From contig CM055095.1 in the NCBI GenBank assembly GCA_029204225.1, positions 27,210,769 through 27,274,768 on the forward strand: DNA of 64,000 nt, in the 5' to 3' direction. A program made the translations under genes and the position numbers. This document shows positions 37,256-48,466 of this stretch, piece by piece; within the stretch, counting starts at the first letter, position 1; every line of letters starts with the position of its first letter. Below the pieces are notes generated by a model. That model did no database searches. It saw only the letters and a program-made list of their open reading frames with translations, and was not told the origin of the DNA. Source of the DNA: Diphasiastrum complanatum (Eukaryota; Streptophyta; Lycopodiopsida; Lycopodiales; Lycopodiaceae).

Positions 37256-37625
37256 CTATTTACGGGATTTTTTTCGTTTTCTCGAAAAAGTCAGTGCATG
37301 TCGAGTTTGTTGCATGCAAATTGTTTCGATATGTGACAATGCTTGTGAATTTGATAAGATCTTCTTTATTGATTTTAACAGTTGGTCCATTTCGAACAGA
37401 TTTCGAAAATCCCAGGGCTAATTTTCCTATTTCTTGGCAATTTACGTAAATATCAATTTTTTAATTGAAATCACTGCATGTCATGTCTGATACATGCTAG
37501 ATGTTTCAGAATCCTTCCAATATGTGATGGTAACTGTGAAACTGACAAGTCGATGTTTGATCGATTTTCACAGTTTAGGTCCATATTGAATGGAATTTGA
37601 AATTCCCAGTTTACGTAAAATTTGA
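37256..37625. repeat. Diverged tandem duplication, two units of about 180 bp
   Basis: Both units start TTACG and share in order GTGCATGTC, TGTTTC, ATATGTGA, TTGATTTT-ACAGTT, GTCCAT and a final GAAAATCCC/GAAATTCCC. About 60-70% similar by eye. Looks like retroelement leader or LTR sequence but has no anchor. Confidence 0.5.
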
Positions 37626-37944
37626 AGAAACCATGGATGTTTTCGATTTGTTGAAATTCATTGGTTATTGATCAAACAAAAATGACTTATAAAGTGAATG
37701 ATCTTAATGTGATGGAATTGTTCAGTTCTATAAGGTCATTGTACCCTTCACTTTTAGTTGAACAATTGGGGTTTTGGTAACCTGAACCATTTTTGGAAGG
37801 GGGGGGAAAGTGGAAGTCTGAGTTGTAGATGATTGGTCAATTATTTAATTTACGTTCAATTCCTAAATAATAACTAATTGCAAGTAAGAATAACAATTAG
37901 AAATTATTTAAGAAGACTGACTCTGGGAATCTGCAATCCTCTAA
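37626..37944. other. No gene recognised
   Basis: AT-rich with a G-tract at about 37800; lies between the tandem duplication and the inverted family X leader. Confidence 0.35.
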
Positions 37945-38848
37945 AAATGGAGTTGAAAGGATGTTGCTTACTATCTCAATCTAGGATCTAACACTGATGT
38001 TGATCCAACCTATGAAATCTAGCAACAGATGTGAGAACAAATTCTCAACACAGAAAATCAATCTATCTTGAATTTGGATCTTGCTTCAGTCACAAAAAAG
38101 AAGCACATGCAAGTAAGAAGTCTATCTCTCCCACGAGTTTCAAAGAACTGAAAAGCTCTCTAGGAACTTACTTTCAACTCAAACACAATAATTTGTGTGA
38201 AATGAAAAGTCTAAGACCTTAGAACACTCACTTCTATCCAATTCTACTTGATTGACAGTGAAAAATGATGAAATTGGTGAAAAAGACAGATGTGTGTTCA
38301 CTTTGCATATTCCACGAGTTGAGTACCCTCTCAAACTCTTTAATTGCCTAAGACTCTTCTAAAAACAAATCAAATTGGTTTAGAAACTCGAGCAACACAT
38401 TTTACTATCCAAAAAGCTATAGAACATCAAATTTGGATCAAATATAGAGAAGTAGCACTCAATTAATGAGGGCTGATTTCACACGTGTGAGCTCTCTGTC
38501 CGTACAATGCTCTACTAGACCCAGATCAGGCTCGTTTTGATCCACTTATGATCCACAAATAGCTTGTCTCTCAGCGAGTTTGAATCCCTCTCCCAAATCC
38601 GAGTTCCTACAAGCAAAGGTGCTGATGATCTGATGTATACACCCTCACTTCTTCAAAGCATGAAGCTCTGATACCATGTGAAGTTCTTAGCACGTGTGAA
38701 CTTCACCACACACCCTACAGGATCTTACTTAGGTGTTGTGATTGCACAAAATTATTTTGCCACTTATTTCAACTTTATGGAATGTATCATTTTGAATGTA
38801 TCATTTATTTTGTGGCATCACAGTTCTCTGATTTATTCAATTGCACAA
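37945..38848 (-). mobile_element. Copia family X leader and LTR end (minus-strand copy)
   Basis: The minus strand matches 54245-55030 at about 90% by eye: the end of an LTR (GATCCTGTAGGGTGTGTGG...), the primer site TGGTATCAGAGC (38665-38676) and about 720 bp of leader. Homology stops just before the gag start on one side (about 37945) and after about 50 bp of LTR on the other (about 38727). 38728-38848 may be LTR sequence from a diverged relative. Interrupted on its upper side by Gypsy element G at 38849. Confidence 0.8.
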
Positions 38849-39410
38849 TTCTAGCACGTTCATTGAATAAAGTTGTATGTATACATGTGAGATGACAGTC
38901 CCTGTCTGAAGAATTGAGTCTCTGATCTGTGTTCCTGATTGTAATTGACATAATTTTCTAACGTGCTCTAAAACTATTCGTGTTCTTTAACCATTAATTT
39001 GGACTTAAGTTGTTGAGGACTTCTGTCTAGAAACAAACAGTTTGCGAACACAATTAAAGAATTGCCTGCACAGCCACAAATACATCGAACATTTCACGAT
39101 TCTCCGTTGACACCTTAATCAGCCGGAGTGTAGCACTATTGTGCTACTCTAATAACATCTCATCTGTAAAATGCGTTTCATTCGATTTGATAGAGGCCAG
39201 ATTGTTGTTCTAAAATTATTAATATTACATTCTCCAAACACAAGTAATATTGGTTACTTTTTAATGTCTGTCGACAACCAGAATAACACTCGAAACCACC
39301 TATCATAAATTGTACCAAATACATAACTTTCTAATGCTGTCCTCTGTGGCAACAATACTATTTACTACAAAATCTATATTAACCTTGTTGGTATAGTAGG
39401 ACATATACCA
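38849..39410 (+). mobile_element. 5' LTR (truncated) of Gypsy element G
   Basis: Aligns with 46894-47448 at about 90% by eye (TCTAGCACGTT ... ATAT(A/C)CCA end). Only the last 562 bp are present; the upstream part visible in the 3' copy is replaced by family X sequence. Confidence 0.85.
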
Positions 39411-39415
39411 ATTAT

Positions 39416-39433
39416 TGGCACCGTTGTCGGGGA
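39416..39433 (+). promoter_or_regulatory. Primer binding site (aspartate tRNA), element G
   Basis: TGGCACCGTTGTCGGGGA, close to a perfect complement of plant tRNA-Asp, the primer of Tat/Athila-type Gypsy elements. Confidence 0.9.
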
Positions 39434-39485
39434 TAGTCTAGGAAAGTTAAAAGAAATATGACACATCCATCTCCATCTCTAGTGT

Positions 39486-40930
39486 ATGTTAGATAGAGAA
39501 TCCCGATTAGAACGATACCGTAAGCTTAGAGAAGAATTTTTACGAAGACAGAGTGAGAGTACTAGTCGAAGAAATCTAGACAAAATCACTGCTCAGTTAC
39601 TTGAACTCCTAATTAACTTTGGTATGGAGGGTCCTACTGCACATTTCACTTCTATCTCAAAAATTAAGTACGATTATTTTAAAGGGACTTCTTCCGATGA
39701 TGCAGATAGCTATGTCTCACAATTTGAGTCAATGCAAATAATGAAGGAACTAACGTAGATAAACTACGAATCTTCCCTGATATGCTAAGAAAGCAGGCGT
39801 GCATATGGTACAGTCAAGTTGAACCAAGCCGTGTAGGAACCCTGTACTACTAAAAGATGCATTTCTGAACCAATTCAGAGAAATCGGTTACAAATCTAGA
39901 ATTCTCGGACGTCTGAACAATGTTTAGAAGAAGAATAAAGAATCCTTTCGCAAATATACACGAAAGGTTAAAAATCTTATAGGAAAACTAATCGGTGTAT
40001 ATCCCGTTGATATGCAGATTTAATGGTTTTTGGCTGGTTTACCACCAAAGATTGATCGGTATTGCAAACAAGGGGACATGACCTCCTTAGCAGCAGTAAT
40101 AGCTAGTGCAAAAAAATTTGAGACCTCGAAACTAGCATGAAAGAGACGCTCAACAAAAAGATCTCGTAAGTCTAAAACTGATGCTAGTGATAGCGATGAT
40201 GATTTAGATTCTAACTCAAGTACCAGTTCTTCAAGCTCGGAGTCCGAATGCAGTGATTCATCAGAATCAGAAGCTGATAAAGGAGAAAGAAAGAATAAAT
40301 GACGAACCAAACGAAAAGACGACACAAAAGTTGTCTAGGATAAGTCATCAACTTCTAAAGTTGAAAAGCTTTGGAAGAGTAATATGGCTGACCTTAATAA
40401 AAAGTTTAATGACTTGAAAGTGCAAATCTCTAAAGTTGCAGACAAAAGACAAAAAGCGTCTTCTTCCAACTCAAGAATGTGGCATACGAAATGTGGAACT
40501 TCTGGACACACTAAGGAAGACTGCACCGCTGTGAATGTCAAATATATTGAAGATCATGCCCAGGAGGTACTTTTTATTTTTCAAAATGATGTGACTACTA
40601 ACTATGTTTAGGGTACTGCAGCATCAGCCCAGCAGGACAGACCCAAGTTCGTCAAGAAGACATAATCCTCCTAAATTTGTTGGACCAGTGAAGTCTCAAA
40701 CCGCGACTAAACCAGTGTCGGGCAACTGGTACAACTGTGGAGAGTCGGGACATTTTTCACCTGACTATCCTCAACCGTGAAAGCCGATTGGTTATGTACT
40801 GCTATGCTCAAATTGCAGAGAACCTGGCCACAAGTATTCTGACTACCCTCAGCCGCAGAAGCTGCGACCCAAATATCAGTATGTAGAAACACCAGTTGTT
40901 ACAGACACGAAAGCGAAGGCTTCGACTGAT
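39486..40930 (+). pseudogene. Gypsy gag, element G (broken)
   Basis: Starts at ATG 39486; the same start codon is conserved in the second copy at 47524. Capsid-type motifs follow (FKGTSSDDADSYVSQFE, then LRIFPDMLRKQACIWYSQVE in another frame). Then an acidic, serine-rich stretch and three zinc-knuckle-like motifs near 40490, 40730 and 40810. All three deviate from CX2CX4HX4C: the first lacks the leading Cys, the second has Trp and Tyr at the first and last positions, the third ends in Tyr. At least five stops or frameshifts. Structural protein of a virus-like particle in intact relatives. Confidence 0.82.
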
Positions 40931-41870
40931 GCTGTTGTGCAAAGAATTGACGTTATTGAAGGAAAATTGGCGAAGACAGGAAACCAATCCCGACCAAGTG
41001 ACGTGGAGAAGATTTTCAAAGTCACAATGAGAAGCAAAGGCTCCTCAAAACCTGAACAAAAATATTTGACGAAGCGTAGAAAATCCTCGAAGAAGAAATC
41101 TTCTAGCAAGTCAACGAACAAATCTACGACTAAAGAAGATCTTAAAGATGGCCCCGACTGTGACCGCGATGTTGCATAGTTATTTGCAAAAGATATCTCA
41201 GCAAAAGCAAAGGAAATTATCAACACTGAACTTCAGTCAGCTGCTGCAGAGAAGGTGGTCACTTTCAAGGAAGGGGATGAAAAAATCACGAAGACTAAAT
41301 TATCTAGTGTTGTTATTAACAAGCCAATCTCGAAATCGAAGACGAAGGACTATGACATCATGAATGATATTGGATGTCTTCGTCCGAACATCACTTTTGA
41401 GCAGTTGTTGGCAGATGACACTTATTATAGAAAGCAACTGAAAGGTTTTTTTGCCCCTAAAAAGAAAAAAAACGTTTCTCTGCCAGAGGCTGGTGTTTTG
41501 TCTATTGATTTAGGTGATCTCGGTGCACCTGAAATTGATGTTACCATTGTGGGGTGCCTAATCGAAAAAGTGCCAATTGATTCTGGTTCCAACGTAAACA
41601 TAATAACAGAAGACACAGCTCATGCTTTGGGGCTGACTAACATTCAACCAACACAGCAAGACATAAAGTTAGCTGTTCGACGTGATAAAAAACTGTTGGA
41701 GAACTGAAGGATGTCACTGTTTACATTCAAGCCAAGCCATTCACAATGAATTTTATAGCTATCAAACCACTCGGTTTGTCATCTTATTCTGTGCTAATTG
41801 GACGGCCCTGGCTTTATCAATCAAACGCAAGTGTTCATTGAAAATCCAGAGAGCTGAGATTTCAGACTGG
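40931..41870 (+). pseudogene. Gypsy linker and aspartic protease, element G
   Basis: A lysine/serine-rich linker with one in-frame TAG at 41177-41179, then a retropepsin-like domain with catalytic motif VPIDSGSNVNII (about 41570-41605). DSGSxVN is the form seen in Tat/Athila-type elements. A frameshift follows near 41690. Cleaves the polyprotein in intact relatives. Confidence 0.78.
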
Positions 41871-41939
41871 TGAGACCAATAATTGAGCTAAGCCAGCAGA
41901 GCAAATAATCACCTGGAGGCGTGACAAATATGAAGATGA

Positions 41940-43765
41940 AACTCCTTTGTTTGACAACAGTTTTACCTCAGAAGAATCTTCTTATGCCTTAAATATTTTT
42001 TCCAATGCATCTGACATCAAAGTGCAGTACTTTGAATGTTATGAGAATGCTGACGAAGAAGAATTCTTCGATGCTTGCAACGCTGAAGCGGATGTTTTGA
42101 TTGAAGAAATTGAAGTTGCAGACATGAACTCGAAAGAGTCTGATAATTCGAGTGATGAATCTGGACACGAATTTGGTAACAAGAACCAGGCTGATGACAA
42201 GAATACATCTATTGAGTCAACCATGCGCAAAATTCATGGCCATACCAAGGCCAGTATGACAGAAGGTATTATATTACCAGATTCTACTGAACTAATTGAA
42301 CTTGCACCGGTAGATTTGTGCATGTTTCGAAGTCACTTGGAGAATCGGAGTTGGCGGAATTCACTGAATTATCGAAGGAGTATCAAGATGTTTTTGCCTG
42401 GTCGTTCGACGATTTGAAGGGTATACCTGCAGAATTCGGAGGGCACTGTATTGATCTTAAGGAAGATGATGTACATGTACGACAGAGACATTATCGTCTC
42501 AATCCCAAGTACTCCCTCTAAGGACAAACTCAACAAGCACCTTAAGGTAGGTATTATCTATCCCATCCTAAGCAATGAATGGGTTTTACCCATTGTTGTC
42601 GTCCCAAAGAAGAAGACTGACAAAATACAAATATGCCAGGATTTCCGCAAACTCAATGCTGCCACAAGGAAGGACCATCATTCTCTGCCCTTCACTGATT
42701 CCATCTTAGATCATGTTGCTGGTCAAGAGCGTTACAGTTTCTGTGACGGATTTTCTGGCTGGTTATAATCAGGTTGGAGTGCAAAAGGAGGAATGTTAAA
42801 AGACCACATTCACTATGGATTGGGGTACTTATGCCTACAACAAAATGCCCTTTGGTCTTTGTAACACACCAGCTACTTTTCAGCGAATCATGATGTTAAT
42901 TCTGCTGCCTTCCTAAGAACTTTTTTTGAAATATTTATTGATGATTTCTGTGTATATAGTAATATCAAGACACACCTGCAGAAGCTGAAATTAACATTGC
43001 AATGGTGTCGAGATACTTGTTTATCCCTTCATTCAGAAAAATGTTTTTCGGTATGAAAGAAGGAATATTACTTGGACACGGGATATCTAACAGAGGAATA
43101 GAAGTCGACAAAGATAAAGTCTAGCTTATAAAGAATCTCCAGACACCAACCAATTTACATGAACTAAGAGCTTTCTTAGGTCATGTCGGTTATTATCAGA
43201 GATTTATTCTAAATCATGCTTCTATTGCTGCCTCTCTAACTCATCTACTCAAGAAACAAGTGGAATACTTGTGGATGAATGAACAGCGGAAAGCATTCGA
43301 AGAACTTAAGCAAAGGTTGATCAATGCTCCTATTTTGAGACCACCAAACTGGGCTATTTTCTTTCATAGTTATGTTGATGTTTCTGCATTTGCTATTGGC
43401 ATTTGTCTGACGTAGAAGGACAACCAGAAGAAGGATCATCCCATTTACTATGTGAGTCGACAGCTCAGTGCCTCAGAGAAGAATTATTTAGCCACAGAAA
43501 GGGAAGCACTTGGCATGATTTTCATTGTTAAGAAATCTCGGCATTATTTGCTGGGATAAGCATTTATTTTTCATGTTAATCACTATGCTCTAAAGTATCT
43601 TGTAAATAAACCAGATCTATTAGGACGAATTGCTCGATGGGTTCTACTTCTGCAAGAATTCACTTATCAAGTAGAACTTTGCCAAGGAAAGTATCATACA
43701 AATGTTGATTATCTATCGCGACTCAACACTGGAAAAATTGAAGAACCAATTGATGATGATTGACG
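41940..43765 (+). pseudogene. Gypsy reverse transcriptase and RNase H, element G
   Basis: An acidic linker (41947-42300), then RT blocks in changing frames: VFAWSFDDLKGIP near 42390, WVLPIVVVPKKK near 42580, KLNAATRKDHHSLPF, YSFCDGFSG, MPFGLCNTPATFQ near 42850 and the catalytic FIDD near 42935. The connection follows (LRAFLGHVGYYQRFI), then RNase H (FHSYVDVSAFAIG near 43370, YYVSRQLS...YLATEREAL) ending HTNVDYLSRL. The first catalytic residue of RT is Phe-Ile-Asp-Asp, an accepted variant. At least six stops or frameshifts, so inactive. Confidence 0.88.
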
Positions 43766-43779
43766 AACATCTATTTGAA

Positions 43780-44333
43780 ATTTCTTCCACCAATTCGATA
43801 TATTTTGATATCATTACTTATCTCAAGGATCAGAGATATCCGGATGGTTATGATTTGGAGCAAAAGACAGTTTTTCAATATAAAGTAGCACCTTATACGA
43901 TTATTAACAATATCTTGTACAAACTTGGTGCTGATCATCAGCTACGAAGATGTCTCGAAACAACAGATATTAAAAAGGTTGTTCAAGCCTTACATTTAGA
44001 AGATCCTGGAGGACAATTTGCTTTGAAGAATACTGTAAATAAGATATTGACTGCCAAGTATTGGTGGCCAACAATGTTCAAGGATGTATCAATTTCTATT
44101 CGTTCGTGCGATCCATGCCAAAGATCTGGTAAGCCTACGAAGGAAATGAATTGGTTGTTGACACCAATCCTGCCTCTTGCACCATTTGAGAAGTGGGGGA
44201 TTGACTTTGTCAGTCCAATCAAACCTGTGACCCGACATACTAAATGTCGTTATATTCTAGTTGTAACAAATTATGCTACAAAGAACGTTGAACCAGAGGC
44301 GACGAAACGAAACGATGTGAAAATTTTATAGTA
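43780..44333 (+). pseudogene. Gypsy integrase N-terminus, element G (truncated)
   Basis: Open for about 200 codons. The integrase zinc-binding part shows H(x)n-CDPCQRSGK (about 44110), and the core begins with the first catalytic aspartate in WGIDFVSP (about 44200). The sequence then degrades at ATKRNDVKIL and stops at 44331-44333 before the second aspartate and the glutamate, so two thirds of the core and the C-terminal domain are missing. Confidence 0.85.
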
Positions 44334-44796
44334 TCATTTCGAGTAGGATCCTCCGAGAAGGTTTCGCGAAACTTTCTAGAATCTTTCTAGCATATTTTTG
44401 AAAATCTCTCGAGAATCTCTCGACCTAAAGATGATGGCCACGTGAACATTATTCACGCGTGTGTATATCGACATATCAAAACGGATATTGTTTCTTATTT
44501 ATTTATTTCTTTTCTTTTCACAAACGGTCTTCCGTCATTACGATCGATTTGTCAAATCATAGTTTGAAACCATGAGCCATGCACGTCCTCCATAAATGGA
44601 AATGACAGATGTCATGTCACCATGCCACATCATCATCCCTTCCACACCGCTATTGCATATCATTGTTATTTTCATTTTGCTTCCTTACACTTTCTTCCTA
44701 CGATTACATGCTTTTTTGCGCTCACTCTCTTTGTGATTAAAGCGATCTTTTGCACCCTATTGCGATCTACGGAGCTATCGTCAATCATTCGATGCA
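44334..44796. other. Spacer between integrase and accessory ORF, element G
   Basis: Non-coding, with repeated CTCTCGA/TTCTAGAA motifs around 44370-44425. It may hold a splice acceptor for the downstream ORF, as in Athila-type elements, but none could be fixed. Confidence 0.4.
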
Positions 44797-46495
44797 ATGG
44801 CTTCTGGATCGAGCTCTAGCTCTACTATCATTTGGAAAGTACACGCAGGAATCCGCCTTGCATCCATTCAGTCCTTCTTGGATCGATGCAGGTTGGGTGA
44901 TCTGAAAGTGATCCTTCCATCATCCTATCTGAAGTTAGTACTGAATTTGTGATTTCCATCCACTCAATCTCTGAAGTGGACTTCAAAGTACATGTGCGAG
45001 ACAAATTTTTCACCATTACTGAAGACCTGTTCTACACAGTTCTCGGATTACCATTGGATGGAAATATTGTTTCTATGAACAAAGATTCTGTGGATGAAGC
45101 GGCCCACTTTCTAAACAGCTGTTTCGTACCCACAAAGGGGTACAAAATCTCAATGATCAGAGATACCACATTTAAGCTGTTCTATAAATATGCCAATCAA
45201 GCAATATTTTTTGACAAATGCGGATGCGACAATTTCAGTCCAAAATTTTGGTTATATATTGGATGCATTAGCTGGAAATCCAGTTTGCTTCGGTGTGATT
45301 ACATACAAGGCTTTTTTACGGTGAATCAAACACCAAAAGTTTTCTGGAGTCGGAGCACATGTTTCTCGATTGTGCGCTCATTTTGAAATTCTAACTGAAC
45401 AAGAACAAACCATGCTGACTGGAAGAATGTTGGCTCCAAAGCCAATTGATCTTTCTAGCCTCCTGACCGTGCCTATTCCAGTTACATCAGATGCTGCACC
45501 AACAGTCGAAGTAGCAACTACCACTGCTATGGAGATTGATGTTGCACCATCCCAATCAGATACAGTTCCAGCCGTGGCTATGGATATAGATGGAGTTGCT
45601 GCTTCTGTTGATCCTTCAAAGCTAGCATCTGCTTCCACATCCCAAAAACAGCAGAGTGCATCTACCTCAGATGATGATGCAACTCAATCCGATACATCAG
45701 AAAAGGCATGAGTAGCTACTGAAGGCGACACTAGGGCACCTGTTGAAGATGAAGATGAACCAGACAATCAGCCCCAGTGGTTTCGTACCATGACCGAAAG
45801 AGCCAAGAATTTAGTGGCTGAAGTCTGTGAGTTTGACAAATATCACCAAAAGCTCACCATGGAGTTTGTCAACTCAGAAAGAAGATGCCAAGACTCTCTA
45901 AAGGCGTCCTACGAGAAGATCAATTCGCTCGAATCAGACAACTCGAAACTAATTGAACGAAATCATTCTCTTGAAACACAGCTTCAGACTCTAATAAATG
46001 AAGCTGATTCTTTGAAGAAGACAAAAAGACGATTGAGGCCAAGTCTGACAATTTTCAGACTCAAAATAATTCTTTGAAGCAACAACTTTTGGCTGCAAAT
46101 CAACACAACGTCGCTCTCCAAAAATATTTATAGGAGGAGCGAATGACGCGAATAAAGACAGAAGCTACTTTACCAATGCAGAGTCAGTCACAGTCGACCT
46201 CACGAAGCTGAACCAGCTCCAAGTCCAGATGCTCAAAAATTTTCGAGTCGAGTTCTTGCAATCGCTCGAGGATGTGAAGGCTCTTGTCGAGGAAGAGTTG
46301 ACTGAGCTGAAGGAGCTGTCTAGTAAAGCCACCCCATCTTACAGTGGGCCCGATTCACACAAAGAATACCTTCAGGCCCTGCTCCGCATTGATGACCTCA
46401 CACAGCAAATCCAAGTTGTGTCTGCCTGTTCCGAAGCCTCAGATCATCCAGAGTATCTGGAGGCAGTCGCGAAGATTGACAAGCCTTCAATCTAA
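44797..46495 (+). pseudogene. Accessory (third) ORF of Gypsy element G: globular head plus coiled coil
   Basis: Located after integrase, where Athila-type elements carry an env-like or accessory ORF. It starts MASGSSSSSTII at 44797. One frameshift near 44940 leads to a conserved-looking globular part (VRDKFFTITEDLFYTVLGLP). A second shift near 45380 precedes an Ala/Thr/Ser-rich acidic linker with repeated AMEIDVAP/AMDIDGVA units. After a TGA at 45709-45711 comes a long coiled coil (ERAKNLVAEVCEFDKYHQK, LESDNSKLIERNHSLETQLQ); a further shift lies near 46025 and the end is at 46493-46495. No transmembrane segment or signal peptide was seen, so an envelope role is not supported. Function unknown. 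Confidence 0.6.
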
Positions 46496-46530
46496 TTGTT
46501 AACTAGACCCTTTTGTAGGAGCAACGCAAC

Positions 46531-47448
46531 TGTTGTTTTAGAGGTGTGTTTGTTCGTCCCGTAGAACATATATTGATCTCACACTTCAGTCTCGAGCATC
46601 GAGAGAGAAGAGTTTATGCATATGTAAGAGGTTGAAGAAGTGAATAGAGTGCTGAGAGTTATTCTCCCTTATCTCTGTTCTCCGCACTGTTGAGTGTGAG
46701 TGATCCTGAGTCTACTAGCAATCTCTAACGCATTACATGAATTACTCTCTGATCAGATAGACTCTCTAGTGCATTACAGTCGTTTGTTGTGTATTTGTAA
46801 AGCATGCTCTAAAGAACCGTCTTAAAATTATCTTATTCGTCTATCGTGAATACTTTCTTTTTGGCACTCGAATAACGACTAACTTTGGTACAGTCTAGCA
46901 CGTTTATTGAATAAAGCTATATGAATACATATGAGATGACAGTCCCAGTCTGAAGAATTGAGTCTTTGATCTATGTTCCTTATTGTAATTGACATAAGTT
47001 TTTAACGTACTCTAAAACTATTCGTGTCCTTTATCCACTGATTTGGACTTAAGTTGTTGAGGACTTCTGTCTAGAAATGAACAGTTCGCGAACGCGATTA
47101 ATTAATTGTTTGCACAGCCATGAACACATCGAACATTTCTCGATTCTCTATTGACACCTTAATTAGCCGGTAGCACTATTGTGCTACTCTGATAACATCT
47201 CATCTAGAGAAGGTATTTCATTTGATTTGATAGAGGCCAAATTGTTGTTTTGAATTATTAACATTACATTTCCCAAACACAAGTAATACTGGTTACTTTT
47301 TAATGCTGTCGACAACCATAATAACACTTGAAACTACTTATCATAAATTGTACCAAATACATAACTTTCTAACGTTGTCCTCTGTGGGAACAATACTATT
47401 TACTACAAAATCTATATTAACCTTGTTGGTATAGTACAATATATATCA
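46531..47448 (+). mobile_element. Second LTR of element G
   Basis: The last 555 bp (46894-47448) align with the 5' LTR. The start is tentatively placed at TGTTGTTTTAGAGG (46531); no convincing polypurine tract was seen. Unlike a normal 3' LTR it is followed by a primer site and a gag start. Confidence 0.7.
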
Positions 47449-47453
47449 AATTT

Positions 47454-47471
47454 TGGAGCCGTTTTCGGGGA
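47454..47471 (+). promoter_or_regulatory. Second aspartate-tRNA primer site, downstream of element G
   Basis: TGGAGCCGTTTTCGGGGA, the same position relative to the LTR as 39416-39433 but with 3 changes. Confidence 0.85.
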
Positions 47472-47603
47472 TAGTCTAGGAAAGTTATAAGAAATCTGAC
47501 ACATCCATCTCCATCTCTAGTATATGTCAGATAGAGAATCCCGATTAGAACGATACCGTAAGCTTAGAGAGGAATTTTTACGAAGACAGAGTGAGAGTAC
47601 TAG
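47472..47603 (+). pseudogene. Second gag start, tandem copy of element G
   Basis: Matches 39434-39565 closely, including the leader and gag ATG (47524; MSDRESRLERYRKLREEFLR). Similarity stops abruptly at about 47603, after the AGTACTAG shared with the first copy. So a second G element, or a tandem derivative sharing the middle LTR, once lay here and was cut. Confidence 0.85.
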
Positions 47604-48250
47604 ATAGATTCCAAAATTTCCATCCAACACGAAGTAGAGTAGGTGAAGATGAGTACCAAACCTAATAAATCCAGCCCTCTTGAGTCCATAAAAAACCTCA
47701 ATAAGCTCACCAATGAGATCTCCCTTGCCTTGAAGAAATTGCCTCTCGATTTGCTCCATGTAGTCTTCTCCAACCAACCTTTTGCCATCTTGATCATGAG
47801 TGATCAATTCACAATCATATAATCCTTTGAGTTGATGAAAAGATGTGAGATCCATGGAGCCTTGGATCTTCCCAAGAACCAATCTTCCATTGCTCTTTCC
47901 TTCATAAGACTCCCTCTTAATGATTGCATCATAAGAAGTAGAAATCTCAAGAACATTAGAAGCCATGAAAAAAATGATTAGTACCTTCAACATAAGGATG
48001 ATTGAAGTACTCTATTTTTTCAAACAAGAACTTCTACTCAATGATTTAGGTGATGACTCATATGATAATGATTCTCCCTCACTATCATTCACAATGACAT
48101 CATTCAAAGTACATCCTACTTTGAACTCTTCACATACTTCCTTTCTTCTTGACTCGTGAATATCTCCCTCACCAAGTCTCTTGATAGAACCATTTGATCT
48201 ACTCTCTTTATGAAGAAATGTGACTCCACTTGCTGCAAAAAATAAAAATC
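47604..48250 (-). CDS. Unrecognised ORF inside Copia family Y element (partial)
   Basis: Minus strand, directly after the Y leader. One frame stays open for about 210 codons with a single TAG near 48020. Two parts: a charged, serine-rich stretch from about 48240 (KESRSNGSIKRLGEGDIHE) and, from ATG 47966, a 121-codon stretch (MASNVLEISTSYDAIIKRE, later LITHDQDGKRLVGEDYMEQI). The first is preceded by a splice-acceptor-like TTTTTATTTTTTGCAG. It is cut at 47603 by the tandem gag piece. It does not resemble Copia gag, protease, integrase or RT. Possibly a captured host gene fragment or a family-specific ORF; not recognised. Confidence 0.4.
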
Positions 48251-48454
48251 ATCTAAATCCATTAAGCCAAGTGTGAAATCGGAATTGATCAAGTATATAA
48301 CCCTATATTGAGTTTTGACCTACAAAAGATCAATTCTACACATGCAAAAATGTTGATTTTTGAGTAGAAATCAATCTGCGCATGCTCTAGCATTGGTGAC
48401 TCCTCCAAATCCTTGCTAAATATGGCTGATCCTTTCATAACCTGAAACACAAGA
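48251..48454 (-). other. Leader of the minus-strand Copia family Y copy
   Basis: About 200 bp between the primer site and the unrecognised ORF; non-coding. Confidence 0.5.
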
Positions 48455-48466
48455 GCTCTGATACCA
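48455..48466 (-). promoter_or_regulatory. Primer binding site (methionine tRNA), family Y
   Basis: TGGTATCAGAGC on the minus strand, directly after the LTR end CCTTCACA. Confidence 0.9.

Noticed and set aside
44797-46495. Calling the accessory ORF an envelope gene
   Set aside because: No signal peptide, transmembrane segment or furin-like site is visible in any readable piece.
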